A stretch of 36,743 bases of DNA from Sulfuricella sp. (lineage in GTDB: Bacteria > Pseudomonadota > Gammaproteobacteria > Burkholderiales > Sulfuricellaceae). Below, piece after piece: positions 8,037-16,037 of the stretch. The notes below the pieces were generated by a model. That model ran no database searches. It worked only from the letters and a program-made list of their open reading frames with translations, and was not told where the DNA came from. The stretch is from contig JAHFRP010000017.1 of assembly GCA_023266195.1 (NCBI GenBank), positions 1 to 36,743 of the forward strand, written 5' to 3'. How positions within the stretch are numbered: the stretch's first letter is position 1; each line of letters begins with the position of its first letter. The position numbers and the translations under genes are program-made.

Positions 8037-8044
8037 GCGTAATC

Positions 8045-9406
8045 ATGATGACGATTCCCATGCTCAAGATGTTTCTGGATAGCCTGGAAGAAGGGGTGCT
8101 GTTTCTGGACAAAAACCGGAAGGTAATGGCGGCTAACCGGGCAGCAACGCAGATGATCGGATATGAAGACGGGAACCTGGTTAATCTGCTATGCCCCAGC
8201 ATCTTCAAGGGGACGGAGTGCGCGCAGTCTTGCGAGAAACGGGGGAGTTGCGCGCTGACCCCAGACTGGAAGGCAAGCGATATCATTCAGGATATCGTGT
8301 TGCAGCGGTCGGGCAATACAGCTGTTTTTCTGCGAATGTGGGCCATATTGCTTCCGCCGTCTGAGAGCGTGCCATTGTATTGCGCGATTATCTTGCGTGA
8401 CCGCTCGCATGAGGTGGAACTGGAGCAGGAAGTGACGGAACGCATGCAACTCGGCAGCATGGTTGGCCACGGCCCGGCGATGCAGAAACTCTATTCACAA
8501 ATACTGCGGGCAGCCCAGAGCGACGCCAATGTTCTGTTGACGGGTGAAAGCGGAACAGGAAAAGAGCTGGTCGCCAAGGCATTGCATGATAGTTCGGGTC
8601 GTTGCAAAGGGCCTTATGTTCCGGTGCACTGTGCTTCGCTACCAGAGAACCTTCTCGAATCGGAATTATTCGGTTATGCCAAGGGCGCTTTTACTGGCGC
8701 GACATTGGCAAAAATTGGCCGGTTCGAGGCGGCCGAAGGAGGAACTTTGCTGCTGGACGAAATCGGCGAAATTCCTCTGGGTACGCAAGTGAAGTTGTTG
8801 CGCGTATTGCAGGAACGAGAGGTGGTGCGATTGGGCGAAAATCATGCCCGTCCGGTCGATGTTCGCGTCATCGCGGCGACGCACCGAAATCTGGCTGCCA
8901 TGGTTGAGCGTGGTGAATTTCGGGAAGACCTCTATTACCGGTTACGAGTCCTCCCTTTGCATGTTCCTGCCCTGCGTGACCGAAAGGAAGACATTCCAAT
9001 GCTTGCCGGTAAGTTGCTTAACGATCTGGGAGGCAGATACAAGCGTGACAACATGAGGCTTGCCCACGAGACCGTGCTTGCTCTGGAGGCCTACGATTGG
9101 CCGGGAAATATCCGCCAGTTGTTCAATGCGCTTGAATATGCATTAGTGAATGCGGACGGCCCGAACATTCTGCCGCCGCATCTTCCACCGGAGGTCCAAT
9201 CGATATCGCAGACCGCGGTGGATGCAGGATGGCCCGAGCCATTGCTGGTGCGGCCATATTACCGCCGCCCCCAGCAGGCAGAAAACGAATTGGAAGTCAT
9301 TGCCCGTGCGCTTGCCGAAACGGGAGGGAACAAGGCTGAGGCTGCGCGCAGATTGGGGATGTCGCGCACTAGCTTATGGAAGCGGCTTAAGCGGAACCAC
9401 AGTTGA
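8045..9406 (+). CDS. PAS-type sigma-54 activator (NorR-like position)
   Basis: 453 aa. The N-terminal PAS-like domain (about 5-120) has a cysteine set C50, C59, C63, C69 (CX8CX3CX5C). The AAA+ domain (about 138-370) has Walker A GESGTGKE (167-174), the sigma-54 contact loop GAFTGA (214-219) and Walker B GGTLLLDE (232-239). A Fis-type helix-turn-helix closes the protein (about 415-450, [20 protein letters not shown]). It occupies the place of norR, but NorR has a GAF sensor with non-heme iron; this one has PAS plus cysteines, so an Fe-S, heme or thiol sensor is inferred. A putative target promoter and enhancer lie just upstream. Confidence 0.92.
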   Translation: MMTIPMLKMFLDSLEEGVLFLDKNRKVMAANRAATQMIGYEDGNLVNLLCPSIFKGTECAQSCEKRGSCALTPDWKASDIIQDIVLQRSGNTAVFLRMWAILLPPSESVPLYCAIILRDRSHEVELEQEVTERMQLGSMVGHGPAMQKLYSQILRAAQSDANVLLTGESGTGKELVAKALHDSSGRCKGPYVPVHCASLPENLLESELFGYAKGAFTGATLAKIGRFEAAEGGTLLLDEIGEIPLGTQVKLLRVLQEREVVRLGENHARPVDVRVIAATHRNLAAMVERGEFREDLYYRLRVLPLHVPALRDRKEDIPMLAGKLLNDLGGRYKRDNMRLAHETVLALEAYDWPGNIRQLFNALEYALVNADGPNILPPHLPPEVQSISQTAVDAGWPEPLLVRPYYRRPQQAENELEVIARALAETGGNKAEAARRLGMSRTSLWKRLKRNHS

Positions 9407-9487
9407 ACTACCTCGTTTCCGCCTGCACACAGAGAGGTCATGAGTAGTTTGTTCGGCACCGGCCAGGCGGATTTGCAGCCAATTTCC

Positions 9488-9509
9488 TTCAAGTCCGACA
9501 GGCTTCTAG
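9488..9509. repeat. Solo arm of a dispersed palindromic repeat
   Basis: TTCAAGTCCGACAGGCTTCTAG here matches 33061-33082 in 21 of 22 bases. At 33043-33082 the sequence is part of a full palindrome; here I see only one arm. It lies in the 172-base convergent gap between the activator gene and the ferredoxin gene. Confidence 0.6.
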
Positions 9510-9578
9510 AAACGGACGTGATCAGACCGGGCCGTGGCAGGTTCTCCCGGGCTGTTGTGTCGCGGTGCTGCGGTGACT

Positions 9579-10577
9579 TTACCCATGGCGCGCAGGCGGG
9601 GTCTTGAGGGTTTTGATCTGCGGTCCAGGCTGGTAGCAATAGGCGGGGATTTCGTCATGGTGGCCAAAATCGCGTGCCGATTTGTCCAGCGCGCACTCAT
9701 GCTCCACCCATTTCAGCAGGGTACCTTGCGGATTTTTCGTCTGCACCTGGCTGCATGCCTCGGCGCACTGGCCGCACTGGGTGCAGGCGAACATGTGGCG
9801 CTTGATGGTGCGTGGCTTGAGGCGCATCGGGCAGACATGCTCACAGGCTGCATTGCAGGCGGCACAGGTTTCGGCGCGGCGGCGGTCGAAGCCGATTACC
9901 AGCGCCTTGCGGTTTCCCATCCAGGCGAGTGACTGGAACAGGCCGATGGCGCAGCCGAAGCGGCAGAACAGATGTCGGGCGAACATGAATTCGACGAAGA
10001 AAATGATGGTGCCGGCAGTCAGGAAAATGGCCTGATTACGCGTCACGGCGCCGTGCCAAAGATTGCCGTAGATTTCCGCCGGAGGCAGAAGGTAGGTAAG
10101 CAGTGTTGTGGCCCAGGCGAACGCGAAGGCCAGCGCCAGCGGCACCACCGCGAGCCAGTACCAGGGATTCGCACGGGTGACGCTGCCGTCGGCGTTGCGC
10201 TCCGGTATCTTGTGTTTGTCCCAGATGCTTTGCTTGGCTGTGGCGCGGCGCAGCACGCCATTGACGGTTTCCACCACCGAGAAATGCGGGCACAGCCAGC
10301 CGCAGTAGAGTCGGCCATATTTCCACGAGACCCACACGCCGGTCGCTATGACGCCGAGGATCGGCAGGCCGCCGCGCAACATGATATTGATTCCCGCTTC
10401 GGTGGCGCCGATGCGGTGCGCCAGGAAATCGTCCAGCCCCAGCGTCCAGTGCAGGCCAAGGAAGAAAAAGTGCTTGACGTTCAAATCGAGCCGGAATAGG
10501 TCGAATACCGGCGCCAGCACGAACAGGATGAAGAATCCGGCCTGGAACAGCAGGCGTTTTTGCTGCGTGCTAATCAC
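9579..10577 (-). CDS. NapH/NosR/CcoG-like membrane ferredoxin
   Basis: 332 aa from the GTG at 10577. About five or six membrane segments are followed by a cytoplasmic ferredoxin part. Cysteine motifs: YCGWLCP, CRFGC, then CAACNAACEHVCP and CTQCGQCAEAC, the last two able to bind two 4Fe-4S clusters. This architecture is known in NapH, NosR and CcoG electron-transfer or copper-reduction proteins. The GTG overlaps the stop codon of the preceding membrane-protein gene and has GGGAAG upstream; the longer reading from 10646 is less likely. Its role in the nor operon may be electron delivery or metal reduction for NorCB maturation (inference). Confidence 0.82.
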   Translation of the reverse strand: MISTQQKRLLFQAGFFILFVLAPVFDLFRLDLNVKHFFFLGLHWTLGLDDFLAHRIGATEAGINIMLRGGLPILGVIATGVWVSWKYGRLYCGWLCPHFSVVETVNGVLRRATAKQSIWDKHKIPERNADGSVTRANPWYWLAVVPLALAFAFAWATTLLTYLLPPAEIYGNLWHGAVTRNQAIFLTAGTIIFFVEFMFARHLFCRFGCAIGLFQSLAWMGNRKALVIGFDRRRAETCAACNAACEHVCPMRLKPRTIKRHMFACTQCGQCAEACSQVQTKNPQGTLLKWVEHECALDKSARDFGHHDEIPAYCYQPGPQIKTLKTPPARHG

Positions 10578-10971
10578 AACGTCTTCCCAGCAGCGGATAC
10601 ACGTATTTCTGCCCGGCCAGCGCCTTGGCCAGCCCGAGTACGCCAAGCAGCACCAGGGTGGAGTGGCAGGTGGTGAAGTAGAGAATTACGATGACCCAGG
10701 TGGCGGGTGCGGAATAACCGCCGAGCAAAATGATCAGGATATTGGCAAATATCAGCAGTGCACCCGCCCACAGGCTGGCGCTGATCGCCTGGCGCAGGTG
10801 GCAGACGGCAAGCGTCGGCGTGCCGGCTGCGCGTCGCGAATATAGCCAGAGCAGCGCCAGGAAAGCCAGGCCCGGCGCCAATAACAGATTGGCGAGATAC
10901 AACGTTTCCGCCCAGATCGCGAGGGCTTGACCCGGGATGGGGGCTCCCGCATTATCTGCCGAAGCTGGCAT
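10570..10971 (-). CDS. Small membrane protein between norQ and ferredoxin gene
   Basis: 133 aa with about three membrane helices (ALAIWAETLYLANLLLAPGL; ISASLWAGALLIFANILIIL; TWVIVILYFTTCHSTLVLLG). I do not recognise the family. A His/Cys pair occurs in AVCHLRQA and TTCHSTLVLL, both near membrane borders, which could bind heme or copper. It overlaps the end of norQ by about 20 bases and the start of the ferredoxin gene by 8, so translation is coupled and a role with those two is likely. Start ATG 10971; TTG 10977 is an alternative. Confidence 0.75.
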   Translation of the reverse strand: MPASADNAGAPIPGQALAIWAETLYLANLLLAPGLAFLALLWLYSRRAAGTPTLAVCHLRQAISASLWAGALLIFANILIILLGGYSAPATWVIVILYFTTCHSTLVLLGVLGLAKALAGQKYVYPLLGRRCD

Positions 10972-11734
10972 GGACAATTTCCATCAATGCGTCGGCGGTT
11001 TCCTCATCGTCGGTGAGGGTTTCCACCATGGCCGCGCGGCATGCCTCGACCGGGTTGAAGCCGCTGCCGATCAGCGTAGCGGCGTAGACCAGCAGACGGG
11101 TGCTGGCGGCTTCCTCCAGGTCATGTTCCTTGAGCGCACGCAGGGCGTTGGCGAGGTTGACCAAGCGCTTTGCCAGCATCGCGTCGGCGCCGGTCTCACC
11201 GACGAGAATTTCCTGTTCCAGCGCACTTTCCGGAAAGTCGAAGCGCAGCGAAACGAAGCGCTGGCGCGTGCTGGGTTTCATTCCCTTGAGGAAATTCTGG
11301 TAGCCGGGGTTATACGACACCACCAGCATGAACTCGGGCGGAGCCTGAAGGATCTCGCCGGTTCGCTCGATCGGCAGGATGCGCCGGTCGTCGGATAGCG
11401 GGTGAAGCACGACGGTGGTGTCCTTGCGCGCCTCCACCACTTCGTCCAGGTAGCAAATGCCGCCCTCGCGCACCGCGCACGACAGTGGGCCGTCGCTCCA
11501 GTAGGTCACGCCGTCGCCGATCAGGTGGCGACCGACCAGGTCTGCGGCGGTCAGGTCGTCGTGGCAGGCCACGGTATAGAGCGGCCGGTTAAGTTTTGCC
11601 GCCATGTGCGCGACGAAGCGCGTCTTGCCACAGCCGGTCGGTCCCTTGATCAGCAGCGGCAGCTGGTTGCGGTAGGCATGCTCGAACAACTCGGTTTCGT
11701 TGCTGTGCGGTTTGTAAAAAGGTAAGTTGCTCAT
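10952..11734 (-). CDS. norQ: NorQ, MoxR-type AAA+ ATPase for NO reductase
   Basis: 260 aa, standard CbbQ/NorQ size. Walker A GPTGCGKT (31-38) and Walker B ICYLDE (93-98) are intact. The segments DLTAADLVGRHLIGDG and VVSYNPGYQNFLKGMKPSTR are typical of NorQ. With NorD it forms the chaperone system that activates cytochrome c-dependent NO reductase. An exact FNR/DNR-type box lies 67-80 bases upstream, inside the end of norF, so norQ may have its own promoter. Ribosome site GGAA before the ATG. Confidence 0.93.
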   Translation of the reverse strand: MSNLPFYKPHSNETELFEHAYRNQLPLLIKGPTGCGKTRFVAHMAAKLNRPLYTVACHDDLTAADLVGRHLIGDGVTYWSDGPLSCAVREGGICYLDEVVEARKDTTVVLHPLSDDRRILPIERTGEILQAPPEFMLVVSYNPGYQNFLKGMKPSTRQRFVSLRFDFPESALEQEILVGETGADAMLAKRLVNLANALRALKEHDLEEAASTRLLVYAATLIGSGFNPVEACRAAMVETLTDDEETADALMEIVHASFGR

Positions 11735-11796
11735 TTTTCCGGCCTGAAAGTTAACCCGATTTGGCTACGGGTAGCCTAATGGATGGTTGGGTGGAA

Positions 11797-12078
11797 TTAA
11801 TTGATCCCCATCAAATATGCGGCCGCGATCATGCCGCCAACGATGATCAGGTAGCCGCCCATGATCGCCCGCCATAGCAGGCTGGTCTTGCGCAGCCCCA
11901 TGAAGAAGCCGGCGATCATCTGGCCCTTGAGCAGGGTGATGGCGAGCACCAGCAGCATGACGTTGCGCCCGCCCAGGCCGGCGTCGCCGATCGAGTAGGT
12001 GACGCCGGTCAGCGCGATCAGGGTAAGCCAGATCAATGTACAGGGGCGGACGAAACGGGGTTGGGAAGGTTTGTTCAT
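11797..12078 (-). CDS. norF: NorF-like cytochrome oxidase subunit IV protein
   Basis: 93 aa with three membrane helices and the COX-IV pattern (ITLLKGQMIAGFFMGLRKTSLLWRA in the middle helix and loop). NorF supports full NO reductase activity but is not catalytic. Its start overlaps the region just after norE (4-base gap) with AGGTGA as ribosome site, so it is coupled to norE. Its last codons carry an FNR/DNR-type box, see separate entry. Confidence 0.85.
   Translation of the reverse strand: MNKPSQPRFVRPCTLIWLTLIALTGVTYSIGDAGLGGRNVMLLVLAITLLKGQMIAGFFMGLRKTSLLWRAIMGGYLIIVGGMIAAAYLMGIN
11801..11814 (-). promoter_or_regulatory. FNR/DNR-type box upstream of norQ
   Basis: TTGATCCCCATCAA, an exact TTGAT-N4-ATCAA dyad, overlapping the last codons of norF. 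The centre is 73 bases upstream of the norQ ATG. At the usual -41.5 position the transcript would start near 11766, leaving a ~32-base leader. The -10 would be TAGGCT (3 of 6), so promoter strength is uncertain. Confidence 0.6.
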
Positions 12079-12082
12079 GGCA

Positions 12083-12673
12083 TCACCTGATCACGTAAAC
12101 CAGCGGAAAGAGAATGATCCACACCAGATCCACCATGTGCCAGTAGGAGGCGCCGGTTTCGACGCCGGTGTGGTGTTCGATACTGTAGCCACCGCTCCTG
12201 GCCTTGGCCATGACGAACGCCAAAATCACCATGCCGAGGATGACATGCATGAAATGGAAAATGGTGAGCGACAAATAAAACATGTAGAAGGTATTGGTGC
12301 TGAGCGAAATTCCCGCCGAAAACTTGGCGTGGAACTCGAACAGCTTGATGACGATAAACACGCCGCCCAGCGCGATGGCGGCGCCCAGCCAATTGGCGCA
12401 CTGCCGGGAAAGCCCCTGCTTGATCGCGGCAACGGCGCGCACCACGAAGTAGCTGCTGGTGATCAGCACCAGCGCATTGACGGCGCCCGATGCACGGTTG
12501 AGCATCAACTGCGACTGGTTGAATAGTTCGACGTTATGGGCGCGGGCAAAGGCATAGGAGCCAAAGAAGATGCCGAACGCCAGCAATTCGGCGAAGATGA
12601 AAAACCAGATCGCCAGGTCGCCTGGGGGGGTGCCCGGTTCGTGGGCGTCGATGGTCAAGCTTTGAGTAGTCAT
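12083..12673 (-). CDS. norE: NorE-like heme-copper oxidase subunit III
   Basis: 196 aa with five membrane helices typical of cytochrome oxidase subunit III (DLAIWFFIFAELLAFGIFF; SYFVVRAVAAI; FYMFYLSLTIFHFMHVILGM; GASYWHMVDLVWIILFPLVY). The E in FIFAELLAF and H in FHFMHV and YWHMVDLVW are family hallmarks. NorE is an accessory of NO reductase. A terminator-like hairpin separates it from norB, so it may depend on readthrough. No good Shine-Dalgarno is seen before ATG 12673. Confidence 0.9.
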   Translation of the reverse strand: MTTQSLTIDAHEPGTPPGDLAIWFFIFAELLAFGIFFGSYAFARAHNVELFNQSQLMLNRASGAVNALVLITSSYFVVRAVAAIKQGLSRQCANWLGAAIALGGVFIVIKLFEFHAKFSAGISLSTNTFYMFYLSLTIFHFMHVILGMVILAFVMAKARSGGYSIEHHTGVETGASYWHMVDLVWIILFPLVYVIR

Positions 12674-12769
12674 TGTCAGTTTGCCAAGATATTGCGGTTC
12701 GACGAGCTATTCTAGCCCTTGCCGGCCGCGGATAATACTGGATAAAAAAACTCGGGTATTTGGGGTCAA

Positions 12770-12797
12770 AAAAGGGAGGGGCGCACCCCTCCCTTTT
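12770..12797 (-). terminator. Terminator between norB and norE
   Basis: Perfect 12-bp stem AAAAGGGAGGGG (12770-12781) / CCCCTCCCTTTT (12786-12797), 4-base loop, followed on the minus strand by a T run (complement of the A run 12768-12773). It lies 7 bases after the norB stop. It should limit norE-norF expression relative to norCB. Confidence 0.85.
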
Positions 12798-12803
12798 CAA
12801 GCC

Positions 12804-14207
<1,404 letters not shown>

Positions 14208-14223
14208 TCAGGGTGACCAAAAA

Positions 14224-14655
14224 TTAACCCTCGATGTTCGGCGGCCAGTTATTGGTGTTGATTTCGCCGGTCCATTTCAGGAATGCCACCATGTCGTCCA
14301 GTTCCTGGTCGGTCAGGTTGAATTGCGGCATCTGGCGGCGGTTGCCCGGTGTGCCCTCGGCCGGACGGCTCTTGATCCAGGCCTTGACGAATTCTCCGCC
14401 GCGGCGCTTGTAGACGTTGCCCAGTTCCGGTGCGTAGTAGGCACCTTCACCCAGCAGGGTGTGGCAGCCGATACAGTCGTTTTTCTCCCATACGTTCTTG
14501 CCGCGGGCTACGGCATCAGTGATGTTCTCACGATGGTCGCGTTTCGGCAGGACCTGCATGGTGTCGAAAGACAAGGCGACAAGGAGCAGGAAGAAAAATG
14601 TCGCTCCCCCGAAAAAAATGTTGCGCGCCATTGACTTGGTAAATGCTTGGCTCAT
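14224..14655 (-). CDS. norC: Nitric oxide reductase cytochrome c subunit NorC
   Basis: 143 aa. One N-terminal membrane anchor (about 12-30) and a periplasmic cytochrome c domain with heme motif CIGCH (61-65); M109 in RRQMPQF is the probable sixth ligand. It passes electrons from periplasmic cytochromes to NorB. Perfect GGAGG ribosome site 7 bases before the ATG. The upstream region has an FNR/DNR-type box, an NsrR-like dyad and a C10 tract. Confidence 0.97.
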   Translation of the reverse strand: MSQAFTKSMARNIFFGGATFFFLLLVALSFDTMQVLPKRDHRENITDAVARGKNVWEKNDCIGCHTLLGEGAYYAPELGNVYKRRGGEFVKAWIKSRPAEGTPGNRRQMPQFNLTDQELDDMVAFLKWTGEINTNNWPPNIEG

Positions 14656-14709
14656 GTTTACCTCCTAAAAATTAATTCAAGAAAACTCTTTTACTTGTTA
14701 TCCGCGCTA

Positions 14710-14732
14710 AACATACACGGCGTATACATCTT
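14710..14732 (-). promoter_or_regulatory. NsrR-like operator in norC leader
   Basis: 23-bp imperfect dyad. The right half ATACATCTT (14724-14732) is an exact NsrR half-site; the left half AACATACAC matches AAGATGYAT at six of nine positions. Half-site spacing equals that of enterobacterial NsrR operators. nsrR is encoded in the same island. It lies 55-77 bases upstream of the norC ATG. Confidence 0.6.
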
Positions 14733-14860
14733 CGTGCACGGCATCCCCCCCCCCTGAAAGTTACGCGCTGCCCCTGCTCGGTTATCTGCATCCGGATTAA
14801 AGAAAACCGCCACCTTGTTTGCGGCAGCCCTCAATTTAGAGGATAGGGTCGAGTCAAACC

Positions 14861-14874
14861 TTGATTCATATCAA
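14861..14874. promoter_or_regulatory. FNR/DNR-type box between norC and hemerythrin
   Basis: TTGATTCATATCAA, an exact TTGAT-N4-ATCAA dyad. With the centre at -41.5 it fits weak -10 hexamers on both sides, so one site could activate norCB leftward and hemerythrin-DUF2249 rightward under low oxygen or NO. Confidence 0.8.
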
Positions 14875-15004
14875 GGATTGCGACAACGCCTTAACCAAGA
14901 ATGAAGGTACTGCTTTGCCCGGCTTTTTCACTCGTTTGATCAATTCCTGGTTTGCTATACTTTTCACCATTGTGCCTTGTACTTTTTATTCGACAGGATT
15001 TCTC

Positions 15005-15445
15005 ATGGAAACAATCAGCAGTTATATGAGCAGCGACCATCATCGCTGCGACAATTTGTTCGCGCAGGCCGAATCCGCCGCCTCCGACGAGGATTGGGGG
15101 GCGATGGCTACGGACTTGCAGGCCTTCCTGGATGCGATGCACCAGCATTTTGCGATGGAAGAGGACGTGCTGTTCCCCGCTTTCGAAGAGCGCACCGGCA
15201 TGAGCATGGGGCCGACCCAGGTGATGAAGATGGAGCATCGGCAGATGCGCGAATTGTTCGACGCGATGGTTGCCGCCTTGCAGCAACGCAACCGGGACGA
15301 ATTCCTCGGCCAGGCCGAAACCTTGCTGGTGATGATGCAGCAGCACAACATGAAGGAAGAGCAGATTCTTTATCAAATGGCCGACCGGATGCTGTCGGGT
15401 GAAATCGAAGACGTGCTGCAGAGGATGCGCGCGGCAGCGGCGTGA
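15005..15445 (+). CDS. Hemerythrin-like diiron protein
   Basis: 146 aa four-helix hemerythrin domain. Probable diiron ligands: H12, H48-x3-E52, H78 and H114-x3-E118 (HQHFAMEED; KMEHRQM; QQHNMKEEQ). Proteins of this kind bind O2 or NO; those beside nor and DUF2249 genes are thought to buffer NO or help repair iron centres. The start is ATG 15005, with CAGGA 7 bases upstream; the frame open from 14861 overlaps the FNR-type box and is rejected as start. DUF2249 follows after 7 bases, so the pair is an operon. Confidence 0.9.
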   Translation: METISSYMSSDHHRCDNLFAQAESAASDEDWGAMATDLQAFLDAMHQHFAMEEDVLFPAFEERTGMSMGPTQVMKMEHRQMRELFDAMVAALQQRNRDEFLGQAETLLVMMQQHNMKEEQILYQMADRMLSGEIEDVLQRMRAAAA

Positions 15446-15452
15446 GGTTGAT

Positions 15453-15716
15453 ATGACCCACGAAACCGTGCTCGATGTCCGCGGATTGGAGCCGCCGGAG
15501 CCGTTGGAAAAGGCGCTGGACGGCGCTGCCGCATTGCAGCCGGGCGAGCGCCTGCGCATGATCCATCACCGCGAACCGTGCCTGCTGTACCCGCTGCTGG
15601 CGAAACGGGGATTTGAGCATTTAACCGGAGCCAAGTCGGAAGACCATTATGAGGTTCTGATCTGGCGCAAGGGGGATGCGGCGGCGGCTCCGGTCGATTC
15701 GACCGGAAAAACGTAA
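15453..15716 (+). CDS. DUF2249 domain protein
   Basis: 87 aa. Compact DUF2249 domain: VLDVRGLEPPEPLEKAL, then LQPGERLRMIHHREPCLLYPLL and the end HYEVLIWRKG. One cysteine (REPCLLY) replaces the more usual DHDP-type segment of the two other copies in the window, placing it in a different subgroup. A short Ala/Pro tail follows. Co-transcribed with hemerythrin; role inferred to be in NO/iron handling. Confidence 0.85.
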   Translation: MTHETVLDVRGLEPPEPLEKALDGAAALQPGERLRMIHHREPCLLYPLLAKRGFEHLTGAKSEDHYEVLIWRKGDAAAAPVDSTGKT

Positions 15717-16037
15717 CGGTTGACGTGACTGTTTATGTTCTGCGGCATCGCCATAAACCGTTCTGGGCGCGCCAATTAAACGTCGTTCACGCGAAACCGG
15801 CGATGACAAACCGGAGTAAATCGGCGTTTCCCCAGAGAAGCGCCGATTAAACGTCATTCCAGCGCAAGCGGGAAGCTGTATGCCGCTGGACATACTGGAT
15901 TCAAGCTTGCGCCGGACTGACGAAACCGGAATAAATCAGCGCCTTCCTGGCGGCGAATTCGCTCGCATGGAAGCAATCGATTGTGCGAACAAATTCGCAC
16001 CTACAACTTCACCAACTGCGTTTCTAGGTTCAACCTC
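15717..16037. repeat. Intergenic repeat region (REP-like palindromes)
   Basis: 321 bases without a gene. A pair of related units: GCCAATTAAACGTCGTTC (15771-15788) and GCCGATTAAACGTCATTC (15842-15859), each followed by a GCG-rich stretch and an AAACCGGNRTAAATC segment (about 15812 and 15924). A 17-bp inverted repeat with two mismatches, GTCATTCCAGCGCAAGC (15853-15869) / GCTTGCGCCGGACTGAC (15905-15921), is typical of extragenic palindromes scattered in proteobacterial genomes. The last ~60 bases hold nothing clear except the ribosome site of the next gene. Confidence 0.65.

Larger units (their letters stand above)
14656..15004. other. Divergent regulatory region norC / hemerythrin
   Basis: 349 bases without a gene, between the divergent norC and hemerythrin genes. 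It contains, in order, the norC ribosome site, an NsrR-like 23-bp dyad (14710-14732), a run of ten C (14745-14754) and an FNR/DNR-type box (14861-14874). A -10-like AAGAAT (14897-14902) faces right and TAAATT (14838-14833) faces left, both at class II distance from the box. An open frame from 14861 into hemerythrin is not a credible start. Confidence 0.7.

Noticed and set aside
10578-10646. N-terminal extension of the ferredoxin protein
   Set aside because: It is the out-of-frame reading of the preceding membrane-protein gene; GTG 10577 has a ribosome site and overlaps the stop.
14937-14944. TTGATCAA as a second FNR box
   Set aside because: No four-base spacer between half-sites; it is a plain 8-base palindrome.
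14861-15004. N-terminal extension of hemerythrin from 14861
   Set aside because: It overlaps an FNR/DNR-type box and encodes no hemerythrin-like sequence; ATG 15005 has a ribosome site.
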